From Streptococcus sp. D7B5 (lineage in GTDB: Bacteria > Bacillota > Bacilli > Lactobacillales > Streptococcaceae), in contig NZ_CP121467.1 of NCBI RefSeq assembly GCF_029691405.1, positions 248,001 to 312,000 on the forward strand: 64,000 bases of DNA. Direction: 5' to 3'. Both the position numbers and the translations under genes were made by a program. Within the stretch, counting starts at the first letter, position 1, and each line of letters starts with the position of its first letter. This document shows positions 27,601 to 36,906 of this stretch, piece by piece. The notes under the pieces were generated by a model. The model saw only the letters and a program-made list of their open reading frames with translations, was not told where the DNA came from and made no database searches.

Positions 27601-30600
27601 GAGAATAATGTAGAGAAAGAAGTTGAATCGAAACCGGTCACCGTAACGCCACCTCCTGTAACGAAGAAGATCAATGAAACTCTTGATCACTTAGATATCG
27701 CGACAGGTCAAGCGTATAACTACAACATTAAGACAAAACTTCCAACAGATATTACAGATTACAAGAAATTTGTGATTACAGATACACTTGAAGGAGATTT
27801 GTCAGTTATCAATGAAACTTCAAGCAAACCAGTTATCAAAGGAGCAGCTGCCGCCTTCTTCGATGTAACAGTTGAGGGTCAAACCGTGACTGCAACGATG
27901 AAGGACTTTGCGAACGCTACAGACCTTGCTGGTCAAGAAGTGGAATTGATTATTCCGGCTAAGATCAATGATGGAGTGACTCGTATCAACATTCCAAATA
28001 CTGCGAAGTTCAGCTTCACAGATAAGAACGATCATAGCGGAGAAAAAGAAACGAAACCTGTCACCGTAACCCCTCCATCAGAACCAGGTGTTGATAAGAA
28101 AATCAACGAAACACTGACAGAGGCAACAATCGGTGCGGAAACCGACTTTGCTTATAATATCAAAGCGAAATTGCCAAATGATATTACAACGTACAAGTCC
28201 TTCGTTGTAACGGATACCTTGGATGAGAACTTGACTCCAGGTCAAGCTGAAATCAAGGGAGCGGCAGCGAAATTCTTCGATGTAACAGTTCAAGGTCAAA
28301 CCGTGACTGCAACGATGAAAGATTTTGCGAATGCGGGTGACTACGGTAACCAAGAAGTAGAGCTCGTGATTCATGCCAAAGTGAAGAAAGGCTCAACTGT
28401 TCCATCTATTGAGAACAAAGCTAAGATTACTTACACCAACAAGAATGACCAACAAGGTGAGAAAGAAACCAAGCCAGTCACTGTTACACCACCACCAATC
28501 ACGAAGAAGGTGAATGGTCAGGAACACGCAGATCTTGGTAAGTTATCAGAAATCTTTACTTATACGATTGACTCAACGGTTCCACATGTGGCAGATAGCT
28601 TCACCATTTCAGATGATATCGTCAAAGAATTGGCATTTGAAGGAGAAGCAACGGTCACTGTTGATGGCCAAGCTGTTCAAGACCTCACTGTAACAACAGA
28701 AGGTCAACGTTTGACGGTCACATTTGGTAAAGAGCAAGTGAAACAATATGCTGGTAAAGCTGTACAAGTTTCATTTAAGGCTAAGGTGAAGGAAGGCATT
28801 ACCTTTGATGCACTCTTAGCAGCTTATCCAAATGAATCAAAAGACAAGCCGGTAGTACCAAATACTGCTAGCTACATCATTAATGATAATCCTGATTCTA
28901 AGAAAGAATCAAAACCAGTTACCGTTACACCACCACCAACCACTACTCCAGAGCTTAAGAAGGAAGTAAACGGAGCAGAACGTTATGATCTTGCAAAACG
29001 TAATGAAGAGTTTACTTATACTTTGAAAACAACAATGCCTGCCAGCGCAACTGTGTTTGAGATGACAGACGAGTTGAAAGAAGTTCTAGAATTTGTTGGT
29101 GAGAATGCTTCAGCCACTGTTAAACTTGATGGTGAGGATGCAGGATCGAAGGCGACAGTGACACTTTCTGGTCAAGTCATCAAAGTTGCCTTTACAGAAG
29201 CTTCTGTAAAAGCAGATGCAGGTAAGTCCATTGAAGTGAATTTCAAGGCTAAGATTAGAGATAATGCCAACTTATCAGCTTATGTGAATAAAGATGGTAA
29301 GACAGAGATTCCGAATAAGGCTTCTTATGATATTGATCACAATCCGAAATATCACAAGGACTCTAACGAAGTCCCAGTAACGCCACCAACTCCAGAAGAG
29401 CCAGAAATCAAGAAAGATGTGAACGGCAAAGAATCTGAAACTCTTGACAAACGCGACCAAGTCTTCACATACAACGTGAAAACAAGTGTAGCGCAAGATG
29501 CGACAGCCTTCTCAGTCACAGATATCCTAGTGGACGTTCTTGAATTCGCAGGAACTTCAAGTGCTAAATTGAATGGTCAAGCTCTTGATGCTAGCCAAAT
29601 CAAGGTAGAAGGTCAAACCATTACCTTGACGCTTACAGAAGACCAAGTGAAAGCCAATGGCGGTCAAGCCGTTGAATTAACATTCGACGCGAAGATCAAA
29701 GCCGGCGCGAACTTGTCTGCTTACCTATCAGAAGATAAGACTGTGAAAGTTCCTAACAAGGCAGCTTACAAGGCAGATCTTCCAAACAAACCAGGCTTTA
29801 CGAAAGACTCTAATGAAGTTCCAGTAACGCCACCAACACCAGAAGAGCCAGAAATCAAGAAAGATGTGAACGGCAAGGCAGAAGAAACCCTCGCGAAACG
29901 TGATGAAGTCTTCACCTATAATGTGAAAACAAGTGTAGCGCAAGATGCGACAGCCTTTGCGGTAACGGATACCCTAGTGGACGTTCTTGAATTCGCAGGA
30001 ACTTCAAGTGCTAAATTGAATGGTCAAGCTCTTGATGCCAGTCAAATCAAGGTAGAAGGACAAACGATTACCTTGACGCTTACAGAGGAACAAGTGAAAG
30101 CCAATGGCGGTCAAGCAGTTGAATTAACATTCGACGCGAAGATCAAAGCCGGTGCGAACTTGTCTGCTTACCTATCAGAAGATAAGACTGTGAAAGTTCC
30201 TAACAAGGCAGCTTACAAGGCAGATCTACCAAACAAACCAGGCTTTACGAAAGACTCTAACGAAGTTCCAGTAACGCCACCAACACCAGCAGAGCCAGAG
30301 ATCAAGAAAGATGTGAACGGCAAAGAATCTGAAACTCTTGACAAACGCGACCAAGTCTTCACTTACAACGTGAAAACAAGTGTAGCTCAAGATGCGACAG
30401 CCTTCTCAGTCACAGATACCCTAGTGGACGTTCTTGAATTCGCAGGAACTTCAAGTGCTAAATTGAATGGTCAAGCTCTTGATGCTAGCCAAATCAAGGT
30501 AGAAGGTCAAACCATTACCTTGACGCTTACAGAAGAACAAGTGAAAGCCAATGGCGGTCAAGCAGTTGAATTAACATTCGACGCGAAGATCAAAGCTGGC

Positions 30601-33300
30601 GCGAACTTGTCTGCTTACCTATCAGAAGATAAGACTGTGAAAGTTCCTAACAAGGCAGCTTACAAGGCAGATCTACCAAACAAACCAGGCTTTACGAAAG
30701 ACTCTAACGAAGTTCCAGTAACGCCACCAACACCAGCAGAGCCAGAGATCAAGAAAGATGTGAACGGCAAAGAATCTGAAACTCTTGACAAACGCGACCA
30801 AGTCTTCACTTACAACGTGAAAACAAGTGTAGCGCAAGATGCGACAGCCTTCTCAGTCACAGATACCCTAGTGGACGTTCTTGAATTCGCAGGAACTTCA
30901 AGTGCTAAATTGAATGGTCAAGCTCTTGATGCAAGCCAAATCAAGGTAGAAGGTCAAACGATTACCTTGACCCTTACAGAAGACCAAGTGAAAGCCAATG
31001 GCGGTCAAGCAGTTGAATTAACATTCGACGCGAAGATCAAAGCTGGCGCGAACTTGTCCGCATATGTGAAGGAAGACGGCCGTACACAGATTCCGAATAA
31101 GGCTTCTTATGACGCAAGCTTCCCACACAAACCAGGTGTGCACAAAGACTCTAACGAAGTCCCAGTAACGCCACCAACACCAGACGAGCCAGAGATCAAG
31201 AAAGATGTCAATACTAAGGCTGAGGAAACGCTTGCTGATCGTGACCAAATTTTCACATACAACGTGAAAACAAGTGTCCCAACAGATGTATCATCCTTCA
31301 GTGTAAGTGATACACTTGAGTCTGTTCTTTATTATGCAGGTTCAGCAAGTGCAATCTTGAATGGTCAAGCTCTTGATGCCAGTCAAATCAAGGTAGAAGG
31401 TCAAACCATTACCTTGACCCTTACAGAAGAACAAGTGAAAGCCAATGGCGGTCAAGCAGTTGAATTGAGCTTCACTGCTAAGATTAAAGCGGGAGCTGAT
31501 TTGACTCCATATCTAACAGATCGTGGATTCACTGTTCCAAATACGGCTTCTTATGATGCAAACATTCCAAATAGACCAGGGCTACACAAAGATTCGAATA
31601 AAGTTCCGGTTATCGTTCCAAAAGAACCAGAACCAGAAATTACGAAGAAAATCAACCGTACCTTGGACCACTTGGATGTCGAATACGATGCACCTTACAT
31701 GTACAATGTCAATACAGCTTTACCAAAAGATATTGATAAGTACAAAGAGTTCACCGTAACAGATACACTTGAATCTGTTTTGGCAATCCCTGATACGCCA
31801 GTAGCCTATGTGGACGGTCGTGATGCAAATGGAGCTCTTGAAACAAGTGTTGAAGGAAACACTGTCACTGTAAAAGTGAAAGATTTCGCTCGACTAAAAG
31901 GCTTCAAAGAGATTCAATTGTACATCCCAGCTAAACTCAAAGCGAATAGCGATTTGACTCCTTATAAGGATCAATTGGTACCAAACAAAGCAAGTGTTAA
32001 CTTCAAGGATGCCAATGGTCAATCTGGCAGCAAGGAATCAAAACCGGTAACGGTGAAACCACGTGACCCAGAAAAACCAACTGATCCAACACCAGGTGAA
32101 CCAGCTAAGTCTGTTGGACCAGAAGATGGATCTAAACCTGATAAAGAATACCACTTGCCAAACGCTTTAGATACCTTCCGATTCGATATTACTACACCGG
32201 TTCCAACAGATCCTGTAGATGAAAACGGAAATGCTAAGAAGGATCAATATGGTCGTCTTATCAAGACAGACTTGACTAGTTTTACAATCACGGATGAAAT
32301 CAATTCAGTCTTGAAAGTCAACAAAGACCGTATCGCTCTTAAAGTTGAAAATGCTCAGTTTGACAAGATCAAAGCAACTCTTCAAGCTCAACTTGATCAA
32401 GCAGAGAAAGAACTCAAAGCTTTGACAGGCAAGTCAACAGAAGAGACTTCAACAGAGACTGGTAAGAAGGAAGAACTCAAGGCAGCGGAAGCTAAAGTAG
32501 CTGAATTGAAAGCGAAGTTGGAAGCAGCTAAGGCAGCGCAGCCAGCTAAACCAGCTGAAACTACAACACCAGCTACTCCAGCAACAGCTACTGAAGAAAC
32601 AACTCCAGCTACATCTGATTCTTCTGCAACAGAAGATAAGAAACCTGCAACTAGCGAGCCAAGTCAAGATCTTGTAAGCTTGGAAGCAGAGTTGAAAGCA
32701 GCTGAAGAAAACTTGGCTAAACTTCAAGCACCAGCTGAGAAAGAAGCAGAATTGGCACCAGCTGATAAGAAACAACAACAAGAGAAACTCGAAAATGAAA
32801 TCAAGAAACTAAAAGAAGCTCAAACCAAGCTTCAAGCAGCTATTGATAAATTGAGTAAGTCTTCAAATGATCGTGGTGAATTAGTAGGTAAAGATTTAGA
32901 AGCAATTGCTACTGTTACTTACGATGAAACTAGCAATGTTGTGACTTTTGAAATCAGCGACAAGGATGTTCTTGAAGCCTTGAAGGGAAGTACCGTACGT
33001 CTTGTACTTTACACTAACTTCAAAGAAGGAACAGATTTTACACAATTCGCTGCTGGTGTTCCTAATAAAGCTAAAGTAAGCTTTAACCATAATCCACAGC
33101 CTACCAATACAGTTATGGTGTTCCCACCTAAACCGGAGGAGCCAACAAAACCAACTCCTGTTGGGAATGTTCCACCAAAAGATCCAGGCAAAAACTTGCC
33201 AAATACAGGTTCTGAAGCATCTTCAATCTTTGGAGTACTTGCTGCCCTAGCTCTAGGACTTGCTGGACTTCTAGTTTGGAAGCGTAAAGCTGAACGTTAG
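24658..33300 (+). CDS. Giant LPXTG surface adhesin, VWA domain plus isopeptide-type repeats (PadA-like)
   Basis: A 2880-residue cell-wall protein. Signal peptide about 1-25; a VWA domain from about 70 to 370 with a full MIDAS: D78-A-S80-G-S82, T189 and D222. Only two cysteines are present, C52 and C505, one on each side of the VWA domain. From about residue 700 to 2480 run twelve or so domains of the fimbrial isopeptide type (each begins KKxxN or KKDVN, has FxY(N/T)VKT, a DTL-type strand and ends VPNxA), four of them nearly identical. The last domain is split by a coiled coil (about 2563-2736). The anchor is LPNTG (2847-2851), membrane helix and KRKAER. The architecture recalls PadA of S. gordonii, which binds platelet integrin; AGD occurs at 274-276. 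The ribosome binding site is poor: AGGAGG lies 33 bases before the ATG. Confidence 0.88.
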   Translation: MRDFIKKVSILFTILFLSVPLGLASLRFGRGAADETEVIRVGDNTEIIQNGCYRKIKKSEKTEWTVPRKPIDLVILQDASGSFRETIPSVKRALKRLTTYVSPEQYDETNPYLVKTDDPRTTDRVFVASYQGLDQVRYFENNDFSGNPANVYTDANSTGKNYTYGNSGLTSDQNKVHSFIDNIAVDGGTPTVPAIDDTIAQYNRVKGNMENGRKTVFLLVTDGVANGYRLPGTNTVVMDKSWTRTDAIQRAWGVNSYPEAAQDITGRANELRDAGDQLKAAVGSEGSVVVGFWERVDNFTEPYYQYGPAYLNGFGNTINIGDNRSVQAIFHDALQSMASPDKVVNGKNVSFYVNEQNNIDVFSQKILESVAAALIKEDIKGEFTVTPGYKVDAVRINGKTVVEKVTDPSKQIRGRINQEGDNVTIYVPDSVFNPGDNNFDYDLSKEARAPETNEEDEVDPPADYKPVNEEVTVPELTGVFKTGEFSTQKIGGRNEKVEVQKLEYCFPSVTKRITDADKSNDLGEIDDPLGLTKKKAYSAQLSDKAEEFTYTLDYNFNNVAYEFEKNVMLTDPLDYRLEVVESSATGPNGEKWTTRVVSQDDSEGNPQSVVVADVPAKGSNYNYLVLKKAQMTIKVRLKEQYRNNQSSKEFMALLQESNGFGLLNQGNIMWNGDDNQPNQDAHAKTDTKPSTIRRSNPVYVKPPVVTEITKKVNDKEHEDLKAEEELFEYKVTAPWPGIADNFTLTDTVVPELEVQADSLNVKLGGKDNADLKGATTVSGQTVSLTLDKTNLEKITRKVNRRKVKDIQYVELTFKAKIRKGADLSKYKKDGQVKVPNTADVILNDVKQTSNEVTVTPPKPKEPTIDKKINENLDSFQTFDGQPYNYNITTAVPSDVANYKKFVIRDTLDANLELAGDVSIKGSAAALFDIHTNGQEITATVKDGQFGELAKYSTVELVIPAKVKNGVTGTTIENKASISFTNENNVEKEVESKPVTVTPPPVTKKINETLDHLDIATGQAYNYNIKTKLPTDITDYKKFVITDTLEGDLSVINETSSKPVIKGAAAAFFDVTVEGQTVTATMKDFANATDLAGQEVELIIPAKINDGVTRINIPNTAKFSFTDKNDHSGEKETKPVTVTPPSEPGVDKKINETLTEATIGAETDFAYNIKAKLPNDITTYKSFVVTDTLDENLTPGQAEIKGAAAKFFDVTVQGQTVTATMKDFANAGDYGNQEVELVIHAKVKKGSTVPSIENKAKITYTNKNDQQGEKETKPVTVTPPPITKKVNGQEHADLGKLSEIFTYTIDSTVPHVADSFTISDDIVKELAFEGEATVTVDGQAVQDLTVTTEGQRLTVTFGKEQVKQYAGKAVQVSFKAKVKEGITFDALLAAYPNESKDKPVVPNTASYIINDNPDSKKESKPVTVTPPPTTTPELKKEVNGAERYDLAKRNEEFTYTLKTTMPASATVFEMTDELKEVLEFVGENASATVKLDGEDAGSKATVTLSGQVIKVAFTEASVKADAGKSIEVNFKAKIRDNANLSAYVNKDGKTEIPNKASYDIDHNPKYHKDSNEVPVTPPTPEEPEIKKDVNGKESETLDKRDQVFTYNVKTSVAQDATAFSVTDILVDVLEFAGTSSAKLNGQALDASQIKVEGQTITLTLTEDQVKANGGQAVELTFDAKIKAGANLSAYLSEDKTVKVPNKAAYKADLPNKPGFTKDSNEVPVTPPTPEEPEIKKDVNGKAEETLAKRDEVFTYNVKTSVAQDATAFAVTDTLVDVLEFAGTSSAKLNGQALDASQIKVEGQTITLTLTEEQVKANGGQAVELTFDAKIKAGANLSAYLSEDKTVKVPNKAAYKADLPNKPGFTKDSNEVPVTPPTPAEPEIKKDVNGKESETLDKRDQVFTYNVKTSVAQDATAFSVTDTLVDVLEFAGTSSAKLNGQALDASQIKVEGQTITLTLTEEQVKANGGQAVELTFDAKIKAGANLSAYLSEDKTVKVPNKAAYKADLPNKPGFTKDSNEVPVTPPTPAEPEIKKDVNGKESETLDKRDQVFTYNVKTSVAQDATAFSVTDTLVDVLEFAGTSSAKLNGQALDASQIKVEGQTITLTLTEDQVKANGGQAVELTFDAKIKAGANLSAYVKEDGRTQIPNKASYDASFPHKPGVHKDSNEVPVTPPTPDEPEIKKDVNTKAEETLADRDQIFTYNVKTSVPTDVSSFSVSDTLESVLYYAGSASAILNGQALDASQIKVEGQTITLTLTEEQVKANGGQAVELSFTAKIKAGADLTPYLTDRGFTVPNTASYDANIPNRPGLHKDSNKVPVIVPKEPEPEITKKINRTLDHLDVEYDAPYMYNVNTALPKDIDKYKEFTVTDTLESVLAIPDTPVAYVDGRDANGALETSVEGNTVTVKVKDFARLKGFKEIQLYIPAKLKANSDLTPYKDQLVPNKASVNFKDANGQSGSKESKPVTVKPRDPEKPTDPTPGEPAKSVGPEDGSKPDKEYHLPNALDTFRFDITTPVPTDPVDENGNAKKDQYGRLIKTDLTSFTITDEINSVLKVNKDRIALKVENAQFDKIKATLQAQLDQAEKELKALTGKSTEETSTETGKKEELKAAEAKVAELKAKLEAAKAAQPAKPAETTTPATPATATEETTPATSDSSATEDKKPATSEPSQDLVSLEAELKAAEENLAKLQAPAEKEAELAPADKKQQQEKLENEIKKLKEAQTKLQAAIDKLSKSSNDRGELVGKDLEAIATVTYDETSNVVTFEISDKDVLEALKGSTVRLVLYTNFKEGTDFTQFAAGVPNKAKVSFNHNPQPTNTVMVFPPKPEEPTKPTPVGNVPPKDPGKNLPNTGSEASSIFGVLAALALGLAGLLVWKRKAER
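29398..31185 (+). repeat. Four tandem 447-base repeats in the adhesin gene
   Basis: Units begin at 29398, 29845, 30292 and 30739, each exactly 447 bases (149 residues, opening EPEIKKDVNGK). A diverged fifth unit begins at 31186 and a diverged unit precedes at about 28945. The fourth copy switches near 31065 to the ending found in the unit before the first copy (SAYVKEDGRTQIPNKASYD), a sign of recombination between units. Copy number probably varies between strains and short-read assemblies may collapse it. Confidence 0.92.
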
Positions 33301-33304
33301 TATC

Positions 33305-33352
33305 ATATAGTAAGAGGAGAGTAGAAATATTTCCTCTCTTCCTTACTATATA
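33305..33352 (+). terminator. Hairpin between the two surface-protein genes
   Basis: ATATAGTAAGAGGAGAG pairs with CCTCTCTTCCTTACTATAT. A U run is lacking, so it may be a weak terminator or an mRNA-processing or stability hairpin. Confidence 0.5.
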
Positions 33353-33375
33353 TTAAATGAATTAAGGGAAAAAGA

Positions 33376-35430
33376 ATGAGTAGAAAAAAATTATTAAAGT
33401 TAGGGATTTCAATACTTGCTTTAAACGCTCTTGGAGTAGCAACGTATCATGTAGCTCCAGATCTATATCAAATTCCAACAGTGCATGCAGAAGAAACACC
33501 GGCGGAAGATGAAGAAATTCCAGATGGAGCAGAGCGAAACATTGCGCTTAAATTCAAAAGAATGCTTGATGATGTAGAGGCTTTCATCGCTGACTATAAA
33601 GCTAATCCTAATGATGAAGACAACAAAACTGGATTAGAAGATAGTTTGTCGGAAGCTACTAACTACCTTCCTACCGCAAAGAAGGCAATGAAGAGTCCAG
33701 AAGGTCAAAAAGGTTTTGTGGCATATGAAGCTCGCTACAATGAGTTGAAAGCCAAGGTTGAAGCTTTGTTGGCTGGTAAGACAGAACAACCAGCGGAACC
33801 AAAAGTTGAGCATCAAGAAATCACTACAACAGAAGAGATTCCTTATGCATCTCGTACCGAAAACAATGCTGATCTTGCAGAAGGTACTCGCAATGTGAAA
33901 CAAGCGGGTGTTAAAGGTACTAAGACCATTACTTGGGATATCACACTGACAGATGGTAAAGAAACAGCTCGTACTAAGAAAAGCGAGAAAGTTACCAAAG
34001 AACCAGTAGAAGAAATCATCGAAGTTGGAACTAAGAAAACAGGTGTAGAAACCAAAGAAACAGTGACTGTAGAGGAAAAAGTTGCTTTCAAAGAAGAAAC
34101 GAAAGTAGACCCAGCACTGGATAAAGGTCAAACGCGTGTTGAAGAAGGTGAAGAAGGTATCGATGAAGTCACTTATGAAGTGACAAAAGTGGATGGTGTT
34201 GAAAAATCTCGTAAAGAAGTTTCACGCAAGACCAAGAAAGCAGCCAAAAACAAGATTACTTATACCGGTTCAAAAGCTGTTGTAACGACTAAGGAAGTAA
34301 CCAAAACTGAAGAAGTTGCCTTCCAGACTCGTGAGGTTGAAAATGCACTCTTAGCTGAAGGTGTTCGCCGAGTGAAGACAGCTGGTCAAAAAGGTGTTCG
34401 TACCATTGTTTACACAGTCACTTACACAGACGGAAAAGAGACAGGTCGTGAGGTGAAATCAAACACAATCACTACTCCAACAGTAGACGAAGTTGTCGAA
34501 GTTGGAACTAAGAAAGTAGTAGCCCCAGTTGTAACGACTAAGGAAGAAACGAAGACAGAAGATGTTGCTTTCCAAACTAAGGAAGTAACAAATCCAAATC
34601 TTCCAGAAGGCAGTCGTCAAGTGAAGACAGCTGGCCAAAAAGGTGTTCGTACCATTGTTTACACAGTCACTTACACAGACGGAAAAGAGACAGGTCGTGA
34701 GGTGAAATCAAACACAATCACTACTCCAGCAGTAGACGAAGTTGTCGAAGTTGGAACTAAGAAAGTAGTAGCCCCAGTTGTAACGACTAAGGAAGAAACG
34801 AAGACAGAAGATGTTGCTTTCCAAGTCAAAGAAGTGAAGAACGCAGACCTTCCAGAAGGAAGTCGTCAAGTGAAAGCTGCTGGTAAGAAGGGTGTTCGCA
34901 CCATTGTTTATACAGTGACATACACAGACGGCGTTGAAACAGGTCGCGAAGTGAAATCAAACACAATCACCACTCCAGCAGTAGATGAGATTGTTGAAGT
35001 TGGAACTAAGAAAGTAGTAGCGCCAGTTGTAACGACTAAGGAAGAGACCAAGACAGAAGATGTTGCCTTCCAAGTCAAAGAAGTGCAGAACGCAGACCTT
35101 CCAGAAGGAAGTCGTCAAGTGATAGCTGCTGGTAAGAAGGGTGTTCGCACCATTGTTTATACAGTGACATACACAGATGGCGTTGAAACTGGTCGTGTTG
35201 AGAAATCAAGTACAATCACTACTCCAGCAGTAGACGAAGTTGTCGAAGTTGGAACTAAGAAAGATACTGTAACAACAGGGAACCAAGCTGAAAGCACTAA
35301 GAAAGAAGAAACTGCAAGCCAAGATAAGAAAGTTCTACCAAGCACAGGTACAGCTTCTACCAGTCTTCTTTCAATGATTGGTTTATTTATCGCCGGTCTA
35401 GTCGGCTTTGTCGTTCGTAAGAAGGACTAA
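33376..35430 (+). CDS. LPXTG-anchored surface protein with six G5 domains
   Basis: A 684-residue protein. Signal peptide about 1-38 (cut after VHAEE is plausible), a charged helical region (about 52-135, AERNIALKFKRMLDDVEAF), then six G5 domains of about 83 residues (about 147-635). The last four are nearly identical, each with TTKEETKTEDVAFQ, G(V)RTIVYTVTYTDG and VDEVVEVGTKK. It ends with LPSTG (654-658), a membrane helix and RKKD, so sortase A should attach it to the wall. G5 domains bind polysaccharide or N-acetylglucosamine-containing structures and, in Aap of S. epidermidis, pair with zinc. It follows the giant adhesin in the same direction and AAGGGAAAAAG precedes the ATG. No enzyme domain is visible; an adhesive or stalk role is likely. 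Confidence 0.9.
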   Translation: MSRKKLLKLGISILALNALGVATYHVAPDLYQIPTVHAEETPAEDEEIPDGAERNIALKFKRMLDDVEAFIADYKANPNDEDNKTGLEDSLSEATNYLPTAKKAMKSPEGQKGFVAYEARYNELKAKVEALLAGKTEQPAEPKVEHQEITTTEEIPYASRTENNADLAEGTRNVKQAGVKGTKTITWDITLTDGKETARTKKSEKVTKEPVEEIIEVGTKKTGVETKETVTVEEKVAFKEETKVDPALDKGQTRVEEGEEGIDEVTYEVTKVDGVEKSRKEVSRKTKKAAKNKITYTGSKAVVTTKEVTKTEEVAFQTREVENALLAEGVRRVKTAGQKGVRTIVYTVTYTDGKETGREVKSNTITTPTVDEVVEVGTKKVVAPVVTTKEETKTEDVAFQTKEVTNPNLPEGSRQVKTAGQKGVRTIVYTVTYTDGKETGREVKSNTITTPAVDEVVEVGTKKVVAPVVTTKEETKTEDVAFQVKEVKNADLPEGSRQVKAAGKKGVRTIVYTVTYTDGVETGREVKSNTITTPAVDEIVEVGTKKVVAPVVTTKEETKTEDVAFQVKEVQNADLPEGSRQVIAAGKKGVRTIVYTVTYTDGVETGRVEKSSTITTPAVDEVVEVGTKKDTVTTGNQAESTKKEETASQDKKVLPSTGTASTSLLSMIGLFIAGLVGFVVRKKD
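34279..35270 (+). repeat. Four tandem 249-base G5 repeats
   Basis: Units start at 34279, 34528, 34777 and 35026, each 249 bases (83 residues), with long stretches of identity, especially between the second and third. Confidence 0.9.
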
Positions 35431-35442
35431 GGCTCTCTAATT

Positions 35443-35463
35443 GTACAAAAGCATCTTTTGTAC
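35443..35463. terminator. Perfect hairpin after the G5 protein gene
   Basis: GTACAAAAG-CAT-CTTTTGTAC, a 9-base perfect inverted repeat just after the stop codon; there is no U run. Confidence 0.5.
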
Positions 35464-35474
35464 CAGAAATACTA

Positions 35475-35510
35475 AAAAGAACCCAGAATTTATTCTTGGG
35501 TTCTTTCTTT
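35475..35510. terminator. Bidirectional terminator
   Basis: AAAGAACCCAGAAT and ATTCTTGGGTTCTTT flanked by A and T runs, between the G5 gene and the convergent ald gene. The 100 bases that follow hold nothing recognisable. Confidence 0.85.
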
Positions 35511-35618
35511 ATAAATTAAAACGAATTACTATGGATAAGTTGTTAGAAACGATATCATGTTATGGAGTTTGTAGAGTAGTATGAGTCTATTCTAGCTTGA
35601 AAGAATGGTCAACCATTT

Positions 35619-36731
35619 TTAAACCAATTCATTGATAGAAGTAAAATCTCTACCCAGGCCTTGGGCGACTGGGAGGCTGGTCAAGTAACCTTGATAAGTG
35701 GTCACACCTTGACGCAAGCCTTCATCTTCAGCAATTGCTTGTGCGAATCCTTTGCCAGCCAGAGCTTCGATATAAGGAAGAGTGACATTGGTTAGGGCGA
35801 TAGTAGAAGTACGGGCAACCGCACCAGGGATATTGGCAACGGCATAGTGGAGAACACCGTATTTTTCATAGACAGGTTCATCGTGCGTTGTCACACGGTC
35901 AGCTGTCTCGATAACGCCACCTTGGTCAACGGCAACGTCAACAATGACAGAGCCTGGACGCATTTGTTTGACCATCTCATCTGTCACCAATTTCGGTGCT
36001 TTGGCACCAGGGATGAGAACTGCACCAATCACCACATCAGCATCTCTCACACTTGCTTCGATGTTGAATGAATTAGACATAAGAGTTTGGATTTGGTTTC
36101 CAAAGACTTCTTCTAGAACTGAGAGACGCTTCGCACTGATATCTAAAATAGTCACTTGAGCACCAAGACCAAGGGCGATGCGGGCAGCATGTGTACCGAC
36201 GACACCACCACCGATGATGGTTACTTTTCCTTTTGGAACACCTGGTACACCACCTAGTAGGACACCAGAACCACCAGCTTGCTTAGTAAGGAAGTGAGCT
36301 CCGATTTGAACAGCCATACGACCTGCAACCTCACTCATAGGAACGAGGAGTGGTAGTTGTCCTTGATTATCACGAACAGTTTCATAGGCAATTCCTGTTG
36401 TTTTGGCTGCTAACATAGCACCTGCTAATTCTGGAGCAGCGGCCATGTGCAAGTAGGTGAAGAGGAGAAGATCGTCGCGCAAATAACCATATTCAGAAGC
36501 TAGTGGTTCTTTTACTTTCACGACCAACTCGGCAGCCCAGGCTTCAGCAGCAGTTGCGACAATCTCAGCTCCTTGCTTTTGATAGTCTGCATCAGTAAAT
36601 CCTGAACCGAGACCAGCATTTGTTTCGATGAGAACACGATGTCCACGACTGATTAAACTATGGACGCCAGCAGGAGTGAGGGCAACACGGTTTTCGTTAT
36701 TTTTAATTTCTTTTGGGATTCCGATTAACAT
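35619..36731 (-). CDS. ald: Alanine dehydrogenase
   Basis: A 370-residue NAD-dependent enzyme interconverting L-alanine and pyruvate plus ammonia. [20 protein letters not shown] is the family start, with the active-site Lys in VVKVKEP and His in YLHMAAAP, and the Rossmann motif [13 protein letters not shown]. The gene is intact here; as I recall, it is interrupted in some pneumococcal strains. GAGATAACC before the minus-strand ATG is a weak ribosome binding site. A catabolite-response-like palindrome lies upstream. Confidence 0.96.
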   Translation of the reverse strand: MLIGIPKEIKNNENRVALTPAGVHSLISRGHRVLIETNAGLGSGFTDADYQKQGAEIVATAAEAWAAELVVKVKEPLASEYGYLRDDLLLFTYLHMAAAPELAGAMLAAKTTGIAYETVRDNQGQLPLLVPMSEVAGRMAVQIGAHFLTKQAGGSGVLLGGVPGVPKGKVTIIGGGVVGTHAARIALGLGAQVTILDISAKRLSVLEEVFGNQIQTLMSNSFNIEASVRDADVVIGAVLIPGAKAPKLVTDEMVKQMRPGSVIVDVAVDQGGVIETADRVTTHDEPVYEKYGVLHYAVANIPGAVARTSTIALTNVTLPYIEALAGKGFAQAIAEDEGLRQGVTTYQGYLTSLPVAQGLGRDFTSINELV

Positions 36732-36817
36732 AGAGATAACCTACCTTTCAATTGTTAGATTGTTTTAGTTGTCACATTCCATTCCATAAATCAAAAATGT
36801 GATGGTTTTATTGTATA

Positions 36818-36830
36818 TGAAACCGCTTCA
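36818..36830. promoter_or_regulatory. cre-like palindrome upstream of ald
   Basis: TGAAACCGCTTCA resembles the CcpA site TGWAANCGNTNWCA but is one base short of perfect symmetry. On the ald strand it lies just upstream of TATACAAT, a possible -10, so CcpA control of ald is plausible. Confidence 0.35.
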
Positions 36831-36845
36831 AAAATCAAGAAAAAC

Positions 36846-36874
36846 TTGTCATCCAAATTTATTTATGCTAGACT
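36846..36874 (+). promoter_or_regulatory. Promoter of the GNAT gene
   Basis: TTGTCA (36846-36851), 17-base spacer, TGC-TAGACT (36869-36874). Confidence 0.6.
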
Positions 36875-36906
36875 AGTGAGAATCAAGCTCTAATGGAGGG
36901 AAAAGT

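Noticed and set aside
29398..31626. Regularly spaced repeats that could suggest a repeat array such as CRISPR
   Set aside because: They are 447-base in-frame protein domains with no short unique spacers and no cas genes.
33634..34131. Open frame of 165 codons on the minus strand within the G5 protein gene
   Set aside because: Result of the biased codons of the repeat protein; Phe/Cys-rich nonsense sequence.
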